This document shows positions 27,491 through 35,379 of a stretch of 64,000 bases of DNA, piece after piece. The stretch covers positions 223,665-287,664 of the forward strand of contig NZ_JAHGVE010000002.1 in the NCBI RefSeq assembly GCF_018835585.1, written 5' to 3'. The DNA is from Pelorhabdus rhamnosifermentans. GTDB taxonomy: Bacteria; Bacillota; Negativicutes; UMGS1260. A program made the position numbers and the translations under genes. Each line of letters starts with the position of its first letter. Within the stretch, counting starts at the first letter, position 1. The notes below the pieces were generated by a model that was not told the DNA's origin, searched no databases, and saw only the letters and a program-made list of their open reading frames with translations.

Positions 27491-27679
27491 ATGGATAACT
27501 TATATTACCATGAAGGATATCGTGGTTTATCCCATAAAGAAGTAAGCAGCAAAAGAATATCGATGAACGAGACTCTTTTGATCAGTGGCATTTCTTTATT
27601 CATGGCAGCTATTTCAGGAGTCTTGGTATGGTATGGAGCCGCTCATGGGATTTATGTAGACATATTGTCATTAAATTAA
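27491..27679 (+). CDS. Small single-helix membrane protein, probably iron-regulated
   Basis: The 62-aa protein has a polar N-terminal half (MDNLYYHEGYRGLSHKE) and one membrane helix (about residues 29-50, LLISGISLFMAAISGVLVW). I do not recognise the family. A GAAAGG ribosome binding site, a strong promoter and a terminator bracket it as a single-gene unit. The Fur-like site at its promoter suggests expression under iron limitation. In-frame starts at 27473 and 27482 are less well placed. Confidence 0.75.
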   Translation: MDNLYYHEGYRGLSHKEVSSKRISMNETLLISGISLFMAAISGVLVWYGAAHGIYVDILSLN

Positions 27680-27717
27680 GGTTTAAGTGCAATTTAAATA
27701 GTATCTTTTGAAGAATT

Positions 27718-27758
27718 TAACCCATATTTCAGCATTATTGCTGGGAATGGGTTTTTTT
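27718..27758 (+). terminator. Terminator after the small membrane gene
   Basis: AACCCAT...TCAGCA pairs with TGCTG...ATGGGTT, followed by seven T residues. Confidence 0.88.
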
Positions 27759-27928
27759 ATTTATGTAGTTTGTTTTACATCTAGGCTGGAAAATAATAAC
27801 GGCGTTTATTTTTTTATTCTAAAAAAATTCAAAAACTAATCAATTATACTCTTCTTGTACCCAGCGAACTAGTCAACAAATAAAGTCTAATTATTTTTCA
27901 AACTCAAAATTTTAGAGGAGGAATTATC

Positions 27929-28558
27929 GTGAAAAAAGCTATTGTTGCAACTGCTATTTCGTTGGCTTTTGCCAGCACTGCTTTTGCAGCCGCTCCCGCA
28001 ATGAATTTAGAATCAGGACAGGTACAGCTCGGCTATTCGTACGAGAACTTGCAAACTACTCTTAATGGGCTTGGCGATCTAGGAACTTATCATGGCAATG
28101 GCTATCACTTAGACTATGGTTTAAGTAACAAGCTTGTTCTTACTGGTTCTTATCTCAACTCAGATTCGAAGAGCTTTAACGTTAACATTCCAGGTGTTTA
28201 TACTGGCTCTCTTAACAATGTTGGTTTTAACTCCACTGAACTAGGCCTTCAGTATAAATTAAGTGATAATATTGCACTTTCAGCAGGCAGTCTTAAATCG
28301 GAATTTAATGCAAATGGTTCTTCTAATTCTTCAAGCGAAATGTTCGGTGGTATTGCCTACAAACAAAATATTAGCAATAATATTGATGGCTACGCATCCT
28401 ATATTAAATCAACGAATGTGACGGACTGGAAAGCTGGGGTGACCTATAATCTTAATAAGAACACATCGTTTGATGTAGGCTATCATGATTATGAAAACAA
28501 TGGAGCAAGTAACTATTCTGCCAAGGGAATGAGCTTGGGTTTAAACCATAAGTTTTAG
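27929..28558 (+). CDS. Outer-membrane beta-barrel (porin-like) protein
   Basis: The 209-aa protein has a signal peptide cleaved after AFA (about residue 21), then alternating polar/hydrophobic strands separated by Gly/Asn/Ser turns, ending GLNHKF. A C-terminal phenylalanine in the last strand is the signal recognised by the BAM complex. The size fits an 8-strand barrel. This is expected in a diderm Firmicute. GTG 27929 follows GAGGAGG. No specific substrate can be named. Confidence 0.82.
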   Translation: MKKAIVATAISLAFASTAFAAAPAMNLESGQVQLGYSYENLQTTLNGLGDLGTYHGNGYHLDYGLSNKLVLTGSYLNSDSKSFNVNIPGVYTGSLNNVGFNSTELGLQYKLSDNIALSAGSLKSEFNANGSSNSSSEMFGGIAYKQNISNNIDGYASYIKSTNVTDWKAGVTYNLNKNTSFDVGYHDYENNGASNYSAKGMSLGLNHKF

Positions 28559-28623
28559 TTAAATAAGAAATTACGGGTGTTTTTTTCGCGTATTATATTT
28601 CAAATCGAGAAGAAGGTAAAAAA

Positions 28624-29121
28624 GTGAAAAGGTTAATGAAAAATGTGACTCTTTCTTTATTGAGTACCGCTATGGGGATAGCGATACTCGCAGCTCCGCT
28701 TGCATCAACGGTGTATGCAGCAGATACCGTTACAATGAATAATTCCGAATGGGATCAACAGCGTAATACGGACCAACGACATGATAGAAACAATGATAGA
28801 GATGATCAAGATCATTATCATTATAAGCACCATTATCATCGGCTGGGTAAATCAGACTTCGCTCGATATCATATGGAAATATATCGAGATTGGCAAAGTA
28901 GAAATCAAATAGATACAAGTATTGAAAATCCCGTAGATGTAGTTATGGCAGTAGCTGATGTACTAGGGTTCGATACGAATTACGACACATTTAACTTGAT
29001 CAGTCAAAATGATATACAGGCTGTAGTCCGAGTCATTCATAATGGCAACGCTTACAATATTACTGTAGATCATCCATCCGATTCATCTTGGATTGTTACC
29101 TCTATGATTCCCGTACAATAA
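28624..29121 (+). CDS. Exported His/Asp-rich protein
   Basis: The 165-aa product has a signal peptide (about 1-33, ending VYAADT), a low-complexity hydrophilic stretch rich in Asp, Asn, Arg and His (about 42-75, including DDQDHYHYKHHYH) and a compact C-terminal domain (about 78-165). The His/Asp run could bind metal ions in the periplasm. The family is not recognised. It lies 65 bp downstream of the barrel gene with no terminator between, so the two may be co-expressed. GTG start after GAAGG. Confidence 0.75.
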   Translation: MKRLMKNVTLSLLSTAMGIAILAAPLASTVYAADTVTMNNSEWDQQRNTDQRHDRNNDRDDQDHYHYKHHYHRLGKSDFARYHMEIYRDWQSRNQIDTSIENPVDVVMAVADVLGFDTNYDTFNLISQNDIQAVVRVIHNGNAYNITVDHPSDSSWIVTSMIPVQ

Positions 29122-29139
29122 TTTACTCTTTAAACAAGG

Positions 29140-29182
29140 AAGTCCATCTCTTGGCGATGATGCCAAGGATGGACTTTGTTGT
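29140..29182 (+). terminator. Terminator after the His/Asp-rich gene
   Basis: AAGTCCATC...TTGGC pairs with GCCAA...GATGGACTT, followed by TGTTGTTTG. Confidence 0.8.
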
Positions 29183-29310
29183 TTGAATTTTATCGCAGTG
29201 ATAGCTATCAAGTATTTACTATTAAAATTGGAATTTGCCAACAGCTGCCTCGGTTGTTTTGGTGGAATTATATCCATAGAATTATTAGCAGTAAGCCGAA
29301 TATATTATGA

Positions 29311-29439
29311 ATTAAGGATGGAAGCTATGTTGATTTTGATTTGTTTGTCGATGGCCATCCTATACGACATAGAGAAATATATATAGCAAATAGTGGTTGG
29401 CACCCAGATGGTCATCATTTTAGATTAGATAGATTTTAG
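29311..29439 (+). pseudogene. C-terminal gene fragment (GWHPDGHHFRLDRF tail)
   Basis: An open frame with no start codon and an in-frame stop directly upstream (TGA 29308-29310) encodes 42 protein-like residues: KDGSYVDFDLFVDGHPIRH, then a His/Trp-rich end GWHPDGHHFRLDRF. The composition is unlike random translation, so this is probably the 3' end of a decayed gene. The 67-codon frame at 29183-29386 on the same strand is a different frame and is less convincing. The family is unknown. Confidence 0.4.
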
Positions 29440-29464
29440 TTTTTGGGATTCTCTATAAAAACAA

Positions 29465-29511
29465 AAGGTATATCAAAGGGTTTTGGCCTTTTGATGTACC
29501 TTCTTTATTTT
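29465..29511 (+). terminator. Terminator of the decayed gene
   Basis: AAGGTATATCAAAGG pairs with CCTTTTGATGTACCTT, followed by CTTTATTTT. Its survival supports a former gene upstream. Confidence 0.7.
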
Positions 29512-29536
29512 GGACCAGAAAATTTGTCATGAAAAG

Positions 29537-29600
29537 CCGGAGTTCTATTCCCCACAAATTTTGAACTCCGGTCTAAGAAAAGGAGCTACGTGGCCTCCTT
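29537..29600. repeat. Two adjacent inverted repeats in a non-coding stretch
   Basis: CCGGAGTTC (29537-29545) pairs with GAACTCCGG (29563-29571), and AAGGAG (29580-29585) pairs with CTCCTT (29595-29600). No gene is supported between 29440 and 29756; the repeats lie downstream of the minus-strand 53-aa gene. Confidence 0.5.
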
Positions 29601-29756
29601 AACTGTTATATTATTACGCGAAAACTTACCGTAGTATACATGGAAGGTCCGAATCAAATACAAAATAACTCTGGCTATTCAGTGGTTGTGGCAATAAAAT
29701 CGTGATCGGATATTCGATGATAAAAATATTATGCTGCTAGTATGAAAGAGGACTTT

Positions 29757-29918
29757 CTAAAGACGGTCCTTAGGGGATTGGACTTCGATTAATTGTACAT
29801 CACTTTGGTAGGTAAGGGGACGGGTACTTGAGACATCAAAATAAGCGTCAACAAAAGTTTTTGCACTGACTGTATCACCCGTATCAATTCCATCAATATA
29901 AACTCGGTACGTTGGCAT
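29757..29918 (-). CDS. Small hypothetical protein of 53 aa
   Basis: On the minus strand, GAGGTG precedes ATG 29918 by 8 nt and opens a 53-codon frame. The product begins MPTYRVYIDGIDTGD and ends VQLIEVQSPKDRL, a soluble, beta-rich-looking peptide without membrane helix or signal. I do not recognise it. The good ribosome binding site and balanced composition support a real gene. It is followed by the chemoreceptor gene upstream on the same strand. Confidence 0.6.
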   Translation of the reverse strand: MPTYRVYIDGIDTGDTVSAKTFVDAYFDVSSTRPLTYQSDVQLIEVQSPKDRL

Positions 29919-30090
29919 ATAAATTCACCTCTACGTTAGTGTTTGATTTAATGTAATTCATTATGCGGAGAATTATTCGATAACGACCTAATTCACTGAA
30001 TCGTTTCGGGCGGATTAAGTGGGGTGATTCGCTCAGGAACAATCGTAGTGGAATTCCTGAGTGAACTTGAAGAAGCAGTGCTGCTAGAAA

Positions 30091-30906
30091 TTATACAATT
30101 TCGGCAATTCTTTCCACATTGGTCGCTGAAGCAGCAAGCTGCTCCATAGCAGCGGCAATTTGTTCTGCTGCCGCTGCTTGTCGCTCACCTAACTGGGCTG
30201 TTTGTGAAATAGTCTGCACAATTCCAGAGGAGTCAATTTGAATAGACGACAATATAGTTTTAATGTCTTTTACTGATTTAGCGCTATTATCCGCCATTTT
30301 ACGTATTTCTTCGGCTACGACTGCGAATCCTCGCCCATGTTCTCCGGCACGGGCCGCTTCGATGGCTGCATTTAAGCCAAGTAAATTAGAATTTGCGGCG
30401 ACATCACTAACGAATTGCAGTATCTCGTCAGTTTTTCTAATTTTTGAAACAACGTTCTCTCCAGCTATTTTTAAGGTGTCTAAATCTTGGGCTAGCTGTG
30501 TAGCGGTAGCTGCTAATTCTTCCGTTGTTGCAGTAATTTCTTCTGTAGTCGAGGCTATTGTTTGGGATGCTTCATGTAATGTTTGTTGGGTTTCTAGACT
30601 GGTTCCTGTTGCGATTGCTCCAACTACTATTCCATCTTCCCAAATAGGTGTGGCAATGGCTTTGATTGTAACTCCGTATAGTTCTTTTTTGAGGGTTGTA
30701 TGTACCTCCTTCTGCGTATTCAAACATTGATTCAGCGATCCGCCGTTAGCCGTTTTATTTCCTTCTCTAACTCCCATATCAAAGGTTTTCGCCGGCAGAA
30801 ATTTAACAATTATTCCTTCGATATCGCAGATCATAATACAGCAATCAAGTGGCATTAGAGGATGATATTTAATAGCTGAGTCAATAATATTTTGAAATTC
30901 CCTCAT
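30091..30906 (-). CDS. Soluble methyl-accepting chemotaxis protein
   Basis: The 271-aa cytoplasmic receptor has no membrane helix. The N-terminal sensor (about 1-105) is a compact PAS/cache-like fold, and the C-terminal half is an MCP signalling coiled coil with the CheA/CheW tip [20 protein letters not shown] and [11 protein letters not shown]. The signalling domain is short. AAAAAGGAG precedes the ATG. It is a paralogue of the receptor at 34329-35171. The ligand is unknown. Confidence 0.9.
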   Translation of the reverse strand: MREFQNIIDSAIKYHPLMPLDCCIMICDIEGIIVKFLPAKTFDMGVREGNKTANGGSLNQCLNTQKEVHTTLKKELYGVTIKAIATPIWEDGIVVGAIATGTSLETQQTLHEASQTIASTTEEITATTEELAATATQLAQDLDTLKIAGENVVSKIRKTDEILQFVSDVAANSNLLGLNAAIEAARAGEHGRGFAVVAEEIRKMADNSAKSVKDIKTILSSIQIDSSGIVQTISQTAQLGERQAAAAEQIAAAMEQLAASATNVERIAEIV

Positions 30907-31226
30907 TTTGTGTTCTCCTTTTTATATAGGTGATTTTCAACTATTTTCGACGATCTTCGACATATTCCTTTTTGCTTTTGGCTAGAAATTATTACTATTT
31001 TATTAAAATGTTTGACTGTTCTATTATGCAAATGAAGAAGTCGGATAGTAGTACACATATTTAAGAGGCTTCTTTAGATTCACAAAGATACCAAACAAAA
31101 GGAGTTCGACTATTATTTAGTTCTTGATGCCGGGGGATGAGCATTTTTTTGCTTGCTTTCTATTTGGTTTTGGTTTTTGATTTGTCATAATTTGGTCACA
31201 TTTATATGTTATTTTATAAATGTAAC
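30907..31226. other. AT-rich intergenic region
   Basis: About 320 bp upstream of the chemoreceptor with no supported gene. I see only AT-rich sequence and short T-runs. Confidence 0.5.
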
Positions 31227-31337
31227 TTTTTCATAATTCAACTTCAGATTAAATTCTGCCATGTCAAATACAAATATATAGATTTGAAAGTTTTACTATA
31301 TTTTGTATTATGAATAAATCTGGTTGAATTATGAAAA
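31227..31337. repeat. 111-nt imperfect palindromic element (MITE-like)
   Basis: The outer 15 bp (TTTTCATAATTCAAC and GTTGAATTATGAAAA) are perfect inverted repeats. The pairing continues inward with CAGATT/AATCTG and AATACAAA...TATAG/CTATA...TTTGTATT, so almost the whole element can fold into one long hairpin. It has no coding capacity. It could be a miniature inverted-repeat element or a structured RNA. Confidence 0.6.
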
Positions 31338-31727
31338 TTTCTCAATAAATTAATCTGGTCAACTTATGGCCGTTAAAATATCATACAACGTTTCTCCGTT
31401 TGCTCTCTCGTATCTCAAACATCTGCACGTACGTCAAGTACTTCTGAATCTATTGAACCATCGGATATTTTCTTTTTCGCTAAGGGGTAATTCCTGTTTA
31501 TATTATTCATTGATTATGAGAAATGTGATATGTAAAGTAAGTGAGGAAAAAGGCCCTCTATTGGTTACGGTTGAGGGTTTAAGGGGAATACTTTTAACTG
31601 GAATTTCCGTAAACCTCACTCGTTTGAGTGGGGCTCAAGTGGAGTCAACTATGTTAATTATAGATTGTTAAAATGACACTCTCATGTAATTCTAGACATA
31701 TAATGGTGCAGAAGAGGGGGGGGAGCT
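31338..31727. other. Intergenic region without a supported gene
   Basis: A 101-codon frame at 31366-31671 lacks a ribosome binding site and has no recognisable pattern. A short stem CCTCACTC/GAGTGGGG with loop GTTT lies at about 31614-31633. TATAAT at about 31698 may be the -10 of the next gene, but no good -35 is seen. Confidence 0.5.
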
Positions 31728-32006
31728 ATGACTAAAGTTCTGAATTCTAGGGAGCTTGACCGAGCCCTTCGTGAAGATGGAAAACCTGTTGTAGCTTCTG
31801 AAAAGACCTCTGAATCAATCTTTAGGTTACTTTTATTTACACTGTTAATGTCAGCAATATCGAGTATATTAGCAATAGCTATAGCAATAATGAATCGGCA
31901 AGCAGCTAAAGCTGATGATAAGAAAAAGGAACAAGCAGAAAAAAATATAAAAAAGGAATTACAAGAATTACATGAGGAGATAGTTGCGTTAAAAAAGTCG
32001 ACTTAG
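31728..32006 (+). CDS. Small membrane protein with C-terminal coiled coil
   Basis: The 92-aa product has a charged N-terminus (SRELDRALREDGK), one membrane helix (about 31-54, LLLFTLLMSAISSILAIAIAI) and a Lys/Glu-rich coiled coil (about 58-92). GAGGGGGGGGAG precedes the ATG. I do not recognise the family; the topology suggests a membrane-anchored oligomerising protein. It stands alone, and a shared terminator lies downstream. Confidence 0.65.
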   Translation: MTKVLNSRELDRALREDGKPVVASEKTSESIFRLLLFTLLMSAISSILAIAIAIMNRQAAKADDKKKEQAEKNIKKELQELHEEIVALKKST

Positions 32007-32178
32007 CATATTATAAGACTTGTAAATCGTTGTCGTATTATATTGTCCGCGAAAGCATTATTGTCAGGGATACCAGTCTGGGTACAAAAGGAATCTCGTG
32101 GACCAATTTTGGGCTGCCACTGTTAATAAGATCTAGGAAAAGAATATATTGCAATTGTAGCAGGGCGGTTGAGTACAT
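32007..32178. other. Region with protein-like remnants
   Basis: Short open pieces such as ALLSGIPVWVQKESRGPI and GKEYIAIVAGRLST look protein-like but are interrupted by stops and have no start. They may be debris of an inactivated gene. Confidence 0.25.
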
Positions 32179-32217
32179 AAATAAGCCTTCACTTCAGTTT
32201 GAAGTGAAGGCTTATTT
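32179..32217. terminator. Bidirectional terminator
   Basis: A perfect 17-bp stem (32179-32195 with 32201-32217), loop AGTTT, has T-runs on both strands. It lies between the 92-aa gene and the convergent TctC-type gene. Confidence 0.88.
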
Positions 32218-32224
32218 GTTAGTT

Positions 32225-33247
32225 CTATTGTTTTTGAGCTTTGATTAAGTCTACAATGCCAGTCTCTTGAACGGATTTGGTTAATTCTTGACTGTCGTTT
32301 AGCCAGTGTGCTTGTGACTCTTCGGGACCTAAATATTCATATTGAAGACCTATATTTTCAAGTCCTTTTTTGAATTCGGGGTCGGAGATCATATTTTCAA
32401 GACTTTTAGATAGTTTAGCTTTTATTTCAACAGGCAAGTCCTTAGGAGCTGCTATTGCCCACCAATTACTGAATACTATATTTAATCCTTGTTCTTTAAA
32501 TGTTGGTACATTTGCAAATACCGGATCGGTTAGTCGTTGATCAGTTGCTGTTGCCAGCACTCTTATAGTACCGCTTTTAACATATTCTTTGGCTAATGAC
32601 GGACCAATGATGGCAATCTGAACATGTCCACCTAATAAAGCTGTTACTGCATCTGCTCCACCTAAAAAAGGAACTTGTTCAATCTTAATGCCAGCGGATT
32701 GAGCAAAAGCTTGACCCGCAATATGATTCAAGGAACCAATTCCGACATGACTAAATTTTAATTTTCCAGGATTTTGTTTAGCGTATTGTATTAATTCATT
32801 CATATTTCGCCACGGTTGATTGGCTTGGATTGCCAATAACATTGGTATAGATGTTATTTGAGCCAGTGGATCTAGTGATGTTTTATAATTATATTTGGTA
32901 GAACCATAAAGAGGATTTAAAAGTAATTCACCACTTGCCATGCCGATAGTATAGCCATCAGGATCGGATTTGGTTAGCTCATTCCAACCTAGTGTACCTG
33001 TTCCACCCGGCTTATTAATAACAGTCAATGTTTGACCCAGATATTTCAACGATGATTTTTCAAGCATGCGAGCTAAGATATCGCCAGTACCTCCAATACT
33101 ATAAGGTACAATTACAGTAATAGGCTTATTCGGATATGTTTCAATCTTAGGCGTGATAACCGTTAAACTTTGCATGCTTGTACATCCTCCAATCATTATT
33201 GAAATAAGTAATAAACAGACTAATAACAAAAAAGGGTTTTTTCGCAT
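32225..33247 (-). CDS. Tripartite tricarboxylate transporter (TTT) substrate-binding lipoprotein, TctC family
   Basis: The 340-aa protein has a lipoprotein signal (hydrophobic core, lipobox IGGC at about residue 22) and the Bug/TctC fold: PNKPITVIVPYSIGGTGDILAR near the N-terminus and INKPGGTGTLGWNEL after it. TctC proteins bind carboxylates for a TctA/TctB membrane pair. No tctA or tctB is in the window, so it is an orphan receptor that may feed a distant transporter or act as a sensor. AAGGAGGTGG precedes the ATG. Confidence 0.88.
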   Translation of the reverse strand: MRKNPFLLLVCLLLISIMIGGCTSMQSLTVITPKIETYPNKPITVIVPYSIGGTGDILARMLEKSSLKYLGQTLTVINKPGGTGTLGWNELTKSDPDGYTIGMASGELLLNPLYGSTKYNYKTSLDPLAQITSIPMLLAIQANQPWRNMNELIQYAKQNPGKLKFSHVGIGSLNHIAGQAFAQSAGIKIEQVPFLGGADAVTALLGGHVQIAIIGPSLAKEYVKSGTIRVLATATDQRLTDPVFANVPTFKEQGLNIVFSNWWAIAAPKDLPVEIKAKLSKSLENMISDPEFKKGLENIGLQYEYLGPEESQAHWLNDSQELTKSVQETGIVDLIKAQKQ

Positions 33248-33360
33248 ATAACCACCTCCTTATTTCCAAAATACTACATTTAACAGGAAATTCCTGCAAT
33301 TAAATGTAAATAACTATACAATATTGCATATTTATGGTAACCGTTGAATAGTAAGCAGAC

Positions 33361-33480
33361 GAAGCGCCTACTCTGGCCGCAATGGCTGGGGTCGGCGCTG
33401 TTTTAGATATTCTTTTTACAGTTGTAGTTGTATCATATATTCCAAATGACTACAAATTTTTGTACAAAAAGGTATACTAA
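33361..33480 (+). pseudogene. Possible C-terminal fragment of a membrane protein
   Basis: A 39-residue open stretch preceded by two stops reads DEAPTLAAMAGVGAVLDIL, then FTVVVVSYIPNDYKFLYKK, which resembles a transmembrane C-terminus. An ATG at 33382 has no ribosome binding site. It may be debris of a membrane protein gene. Confidence 0.3.
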
Positions 33481-33509
33481 GCATAAGAAAATACTTGGAG
33501 GCGGTTAAT

Positions 33510-33899
33510 TTGAAAATAGATCATATAGCTATATATACGAATAAACTAGAGGAAATGAAAAATTTTTATACGGCATTTTTTAATGGTAAGTCAAATAATA
33601 AGTATATTAATGCCATGAAAGGTTTTGAATCTTATTTTATCACTTTCAAATCTGGTGCAAGACTGGAAATAATGTGCCAACAGGGAGTTGAGGATAATAA
33701 AAGCGATTGTAACAAACAATGTATAGGGTTAATACATATGGCCTTTTCGGTCGGGAGCAAAGAAAGGGTAAATGAATTAACCACAAAACTACAAAATAGT
33801 GGACTTAAAATAATAAGCGATCCACGTACAACTGGGGATGGTTATTATGAGAGTTGTATCTTGGATCCAGATGGCAACATTATAGAAATAACGGTATAA
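33510..33899 (+). CDS. VOC (glyoxalase/bleomycin resistance) family protein
   Basis: The 129-aa protein has the paired beta-alpha-beta-beta-beta modules of the vicinal oxygen chelate superfamily: an N-terminal KIDHIAIYTNKLEEMKNFY with the first metal-ligand His, GLIHMAFSVGSKERVNEL, and a C-terminal SCILDPDGNIIEITV with the metal-ligand Glu. The substrate cannot be told; lactoylglutathione-lyase-like or fosfomycin-type enzymes are possible. The start is TTG 33510 after TGGAGGCGG. Confidence 0.88.
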   Translation: MKIDHIAIYTNKLEEMKNFYTAFFNGKSNNKYINAMKGFESYFITFKSGARLEIMCQQGVEDNKSDCNKQCIGLIHMAFSVGSKERVNELTTKLQNSGLKIISDPRTTGDGYYESCILDPDGNIIEITV

Positions 33900-34052
33900 T
33901 TTTCTTTTAAAACATGAACAAAATGAGCAAACCCGGTCTGAATAGCAAGATTTAAACAAATTTAAAATAACCCGATGAATAAAATAGGTTTATATGCAAT
34001 TAGCTTTTTAGCACTGTAAAATTAAATGTGTTAGAAAATGTGTTAGAAACAA

Positions 34053-34087
34053 CAAAAAAGACCTTGAAGCGAAATGCTTCAAAGCCT
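34053..34087 (-). terminator. Terminator after tRNA-Ala
   Basis: On the minus strand an 11-bp stem (GGCTTTGAAGC with GCTTCAAGGTC, including G-T pairs) is followed by TTTTTTG, just downstream of the tRNA 3' end. Confidence 0.85.
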
Positions 34088-34097
34088 TGATTTTCCT

Positions 34098-34173
<76 letters not shown>

Positions 34174-34328
34174 CAAGATAAGTTGAGAGGCGATGCTCTC
34201 AACGAAAATTATTATACCGTATTATCATAAATCATGTCAATATAATTCTGCAATTTTTTGTTTTCTTTTGTAGCCAGAATTAAAACAGCTGGTAGTAGAA
34301 AACTATTGAGGTAATATTGCTATTATAA

Positions 34329-35171
34329 TTACTTGGATTGAAAGAGGCTGTCTGCAACATTGGAAAGTTCTGTTGAAATATGTGCGAGGATTTGACTTGC
34401 GGCAGTAATCTCTTGAAGATGTTGTGTCTGATTTGCAATATTACGCTCGGAATTTTCAAATTTCTTTGAAAAAGACCCGATGATTACTTGAATTTGCTGT
34501 AATGATTCAGTAATGATACTTACCGACTCTGAGCTTTCGACTGCCAGTTTCCTAATCTCTTGGGCCACAACGCCGAATCCTCGACCTGCTTCGCCAACAC
34601 GAGCGGCTTCAATGGCAGCATTCAGGCCTAGAAGGTTTGTTTGTGAGGCAACTCCTTTAATAAAATTTACAATTTCGTCCATTCGTTTCGTCGCTTCGGA
34701 TAAATTTTTATTGAGTTCACCAAGCTCATTGCTTGTGGTGGCTAGTTTATTTGCATCCGCTGAAAGTTCTTCTAAGTTAGCACTCATTTCTTTTGATGAA
34801 ACGGCTAGTTGATGTGCACTTGATGAGACACGTTCATGCGTTGTTATTGTTTGAGTCGTTGTTATGCAGCCAATTACTTTTTCTTGATTAAATATGGGAT
34901 AAGCACAAGCAATGTAAGGAATGCCATAGGCTGAGTTTTCTTTTGTAACGATACGAAAAATTTTTTTACCTGTACTTAGTGCATCTAAGCTTACTTTTCC
35001 CTTGACTTCATCGCCCACTTTGTTGCCAAGATCAAGTTTTTTTGCTGGCATATAGGCAATATATTTTTTTCCTTCTATTACTGAAATGCCGATATCTTCT
35101 GCTATGACATCATTAAAATAGGGAGCAATTTTCGCAAAATCACTTAGTAATGTTTGATTTTTATCTTCCAT
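34329..35171 (-). CDS. Soluble methyl-accepting chemotaxis protein (paralogue)
   Basis: The 280-aa receptor has an N-terminal sensor (about 1-110; [18 protein letters not shown] resembles [15 protein letters not shown] in the paralogue at 30091-30906) and a signalling coiled coil with [20 protein letters not shown] and [16 protein letters not shown]. No membrane helix, so it acts in the cytoplasm. CGGGAGG precedes the ATG. The ligand is unknown. Confidence 0.9.
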   Translation of the reverse strand: MEDKNQTLLSDFAKIAPYFNDVIAEDIGISVIEGKKYIAYMPAKKLDLGNKVGDEVKGKVSLDALSTGKKIFRIVTKENSAYGIPYIACAYPIFNQEKVIGCITTTQTITTHERVSSSAHQLAVSSKEMSANLEELSADANKLATTSNELGELNKNLSEATKRMDEIVNFIKGVASQTNLLGLNAAIEAARVGEAGRGFGVVAQEIRKLAVESSESVSIITESLQQIQVIIGSFSKKFENSERNIANQTQHLQEITAASQILAHISTELSNVADSLFQSK

Positions 35172-35379
35172 TTTTATGCCTCCCGTTTTTTTCTATTATT
35201 CATTTTCTAGCTGGAAAGGTACGACTCCTGCTAGTTGTATTATTTACTGGAATGGTGGGAGGTGATTTCGGACAATTAAAATTAAATTGGTAACAGGATA
35301 GATTGGGTACAACAACGAATTGTATACTTCGTCTGTACTATGTAATGATGATTGAATGATTCTTTCAGGGGGTATGATG

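Noticed and set aside
29183-29386. 67-codon + strand frame
   Set aside because: It starts just after a terminator without a ribosome binding site, and its second half overlaps the more protein-like fragment in another frame.
31366-31671. 101-codon + strand frame
   Set aside because: No ribosome binding site, no recognisable family or topology; it lies in an AT-rich stretch where open frames occur by chance.
32030-32248. 72-codon + strand frame
   Set aside because: It runs through a perfect bidirectional terminator and into the 3' end of the convergent gene.
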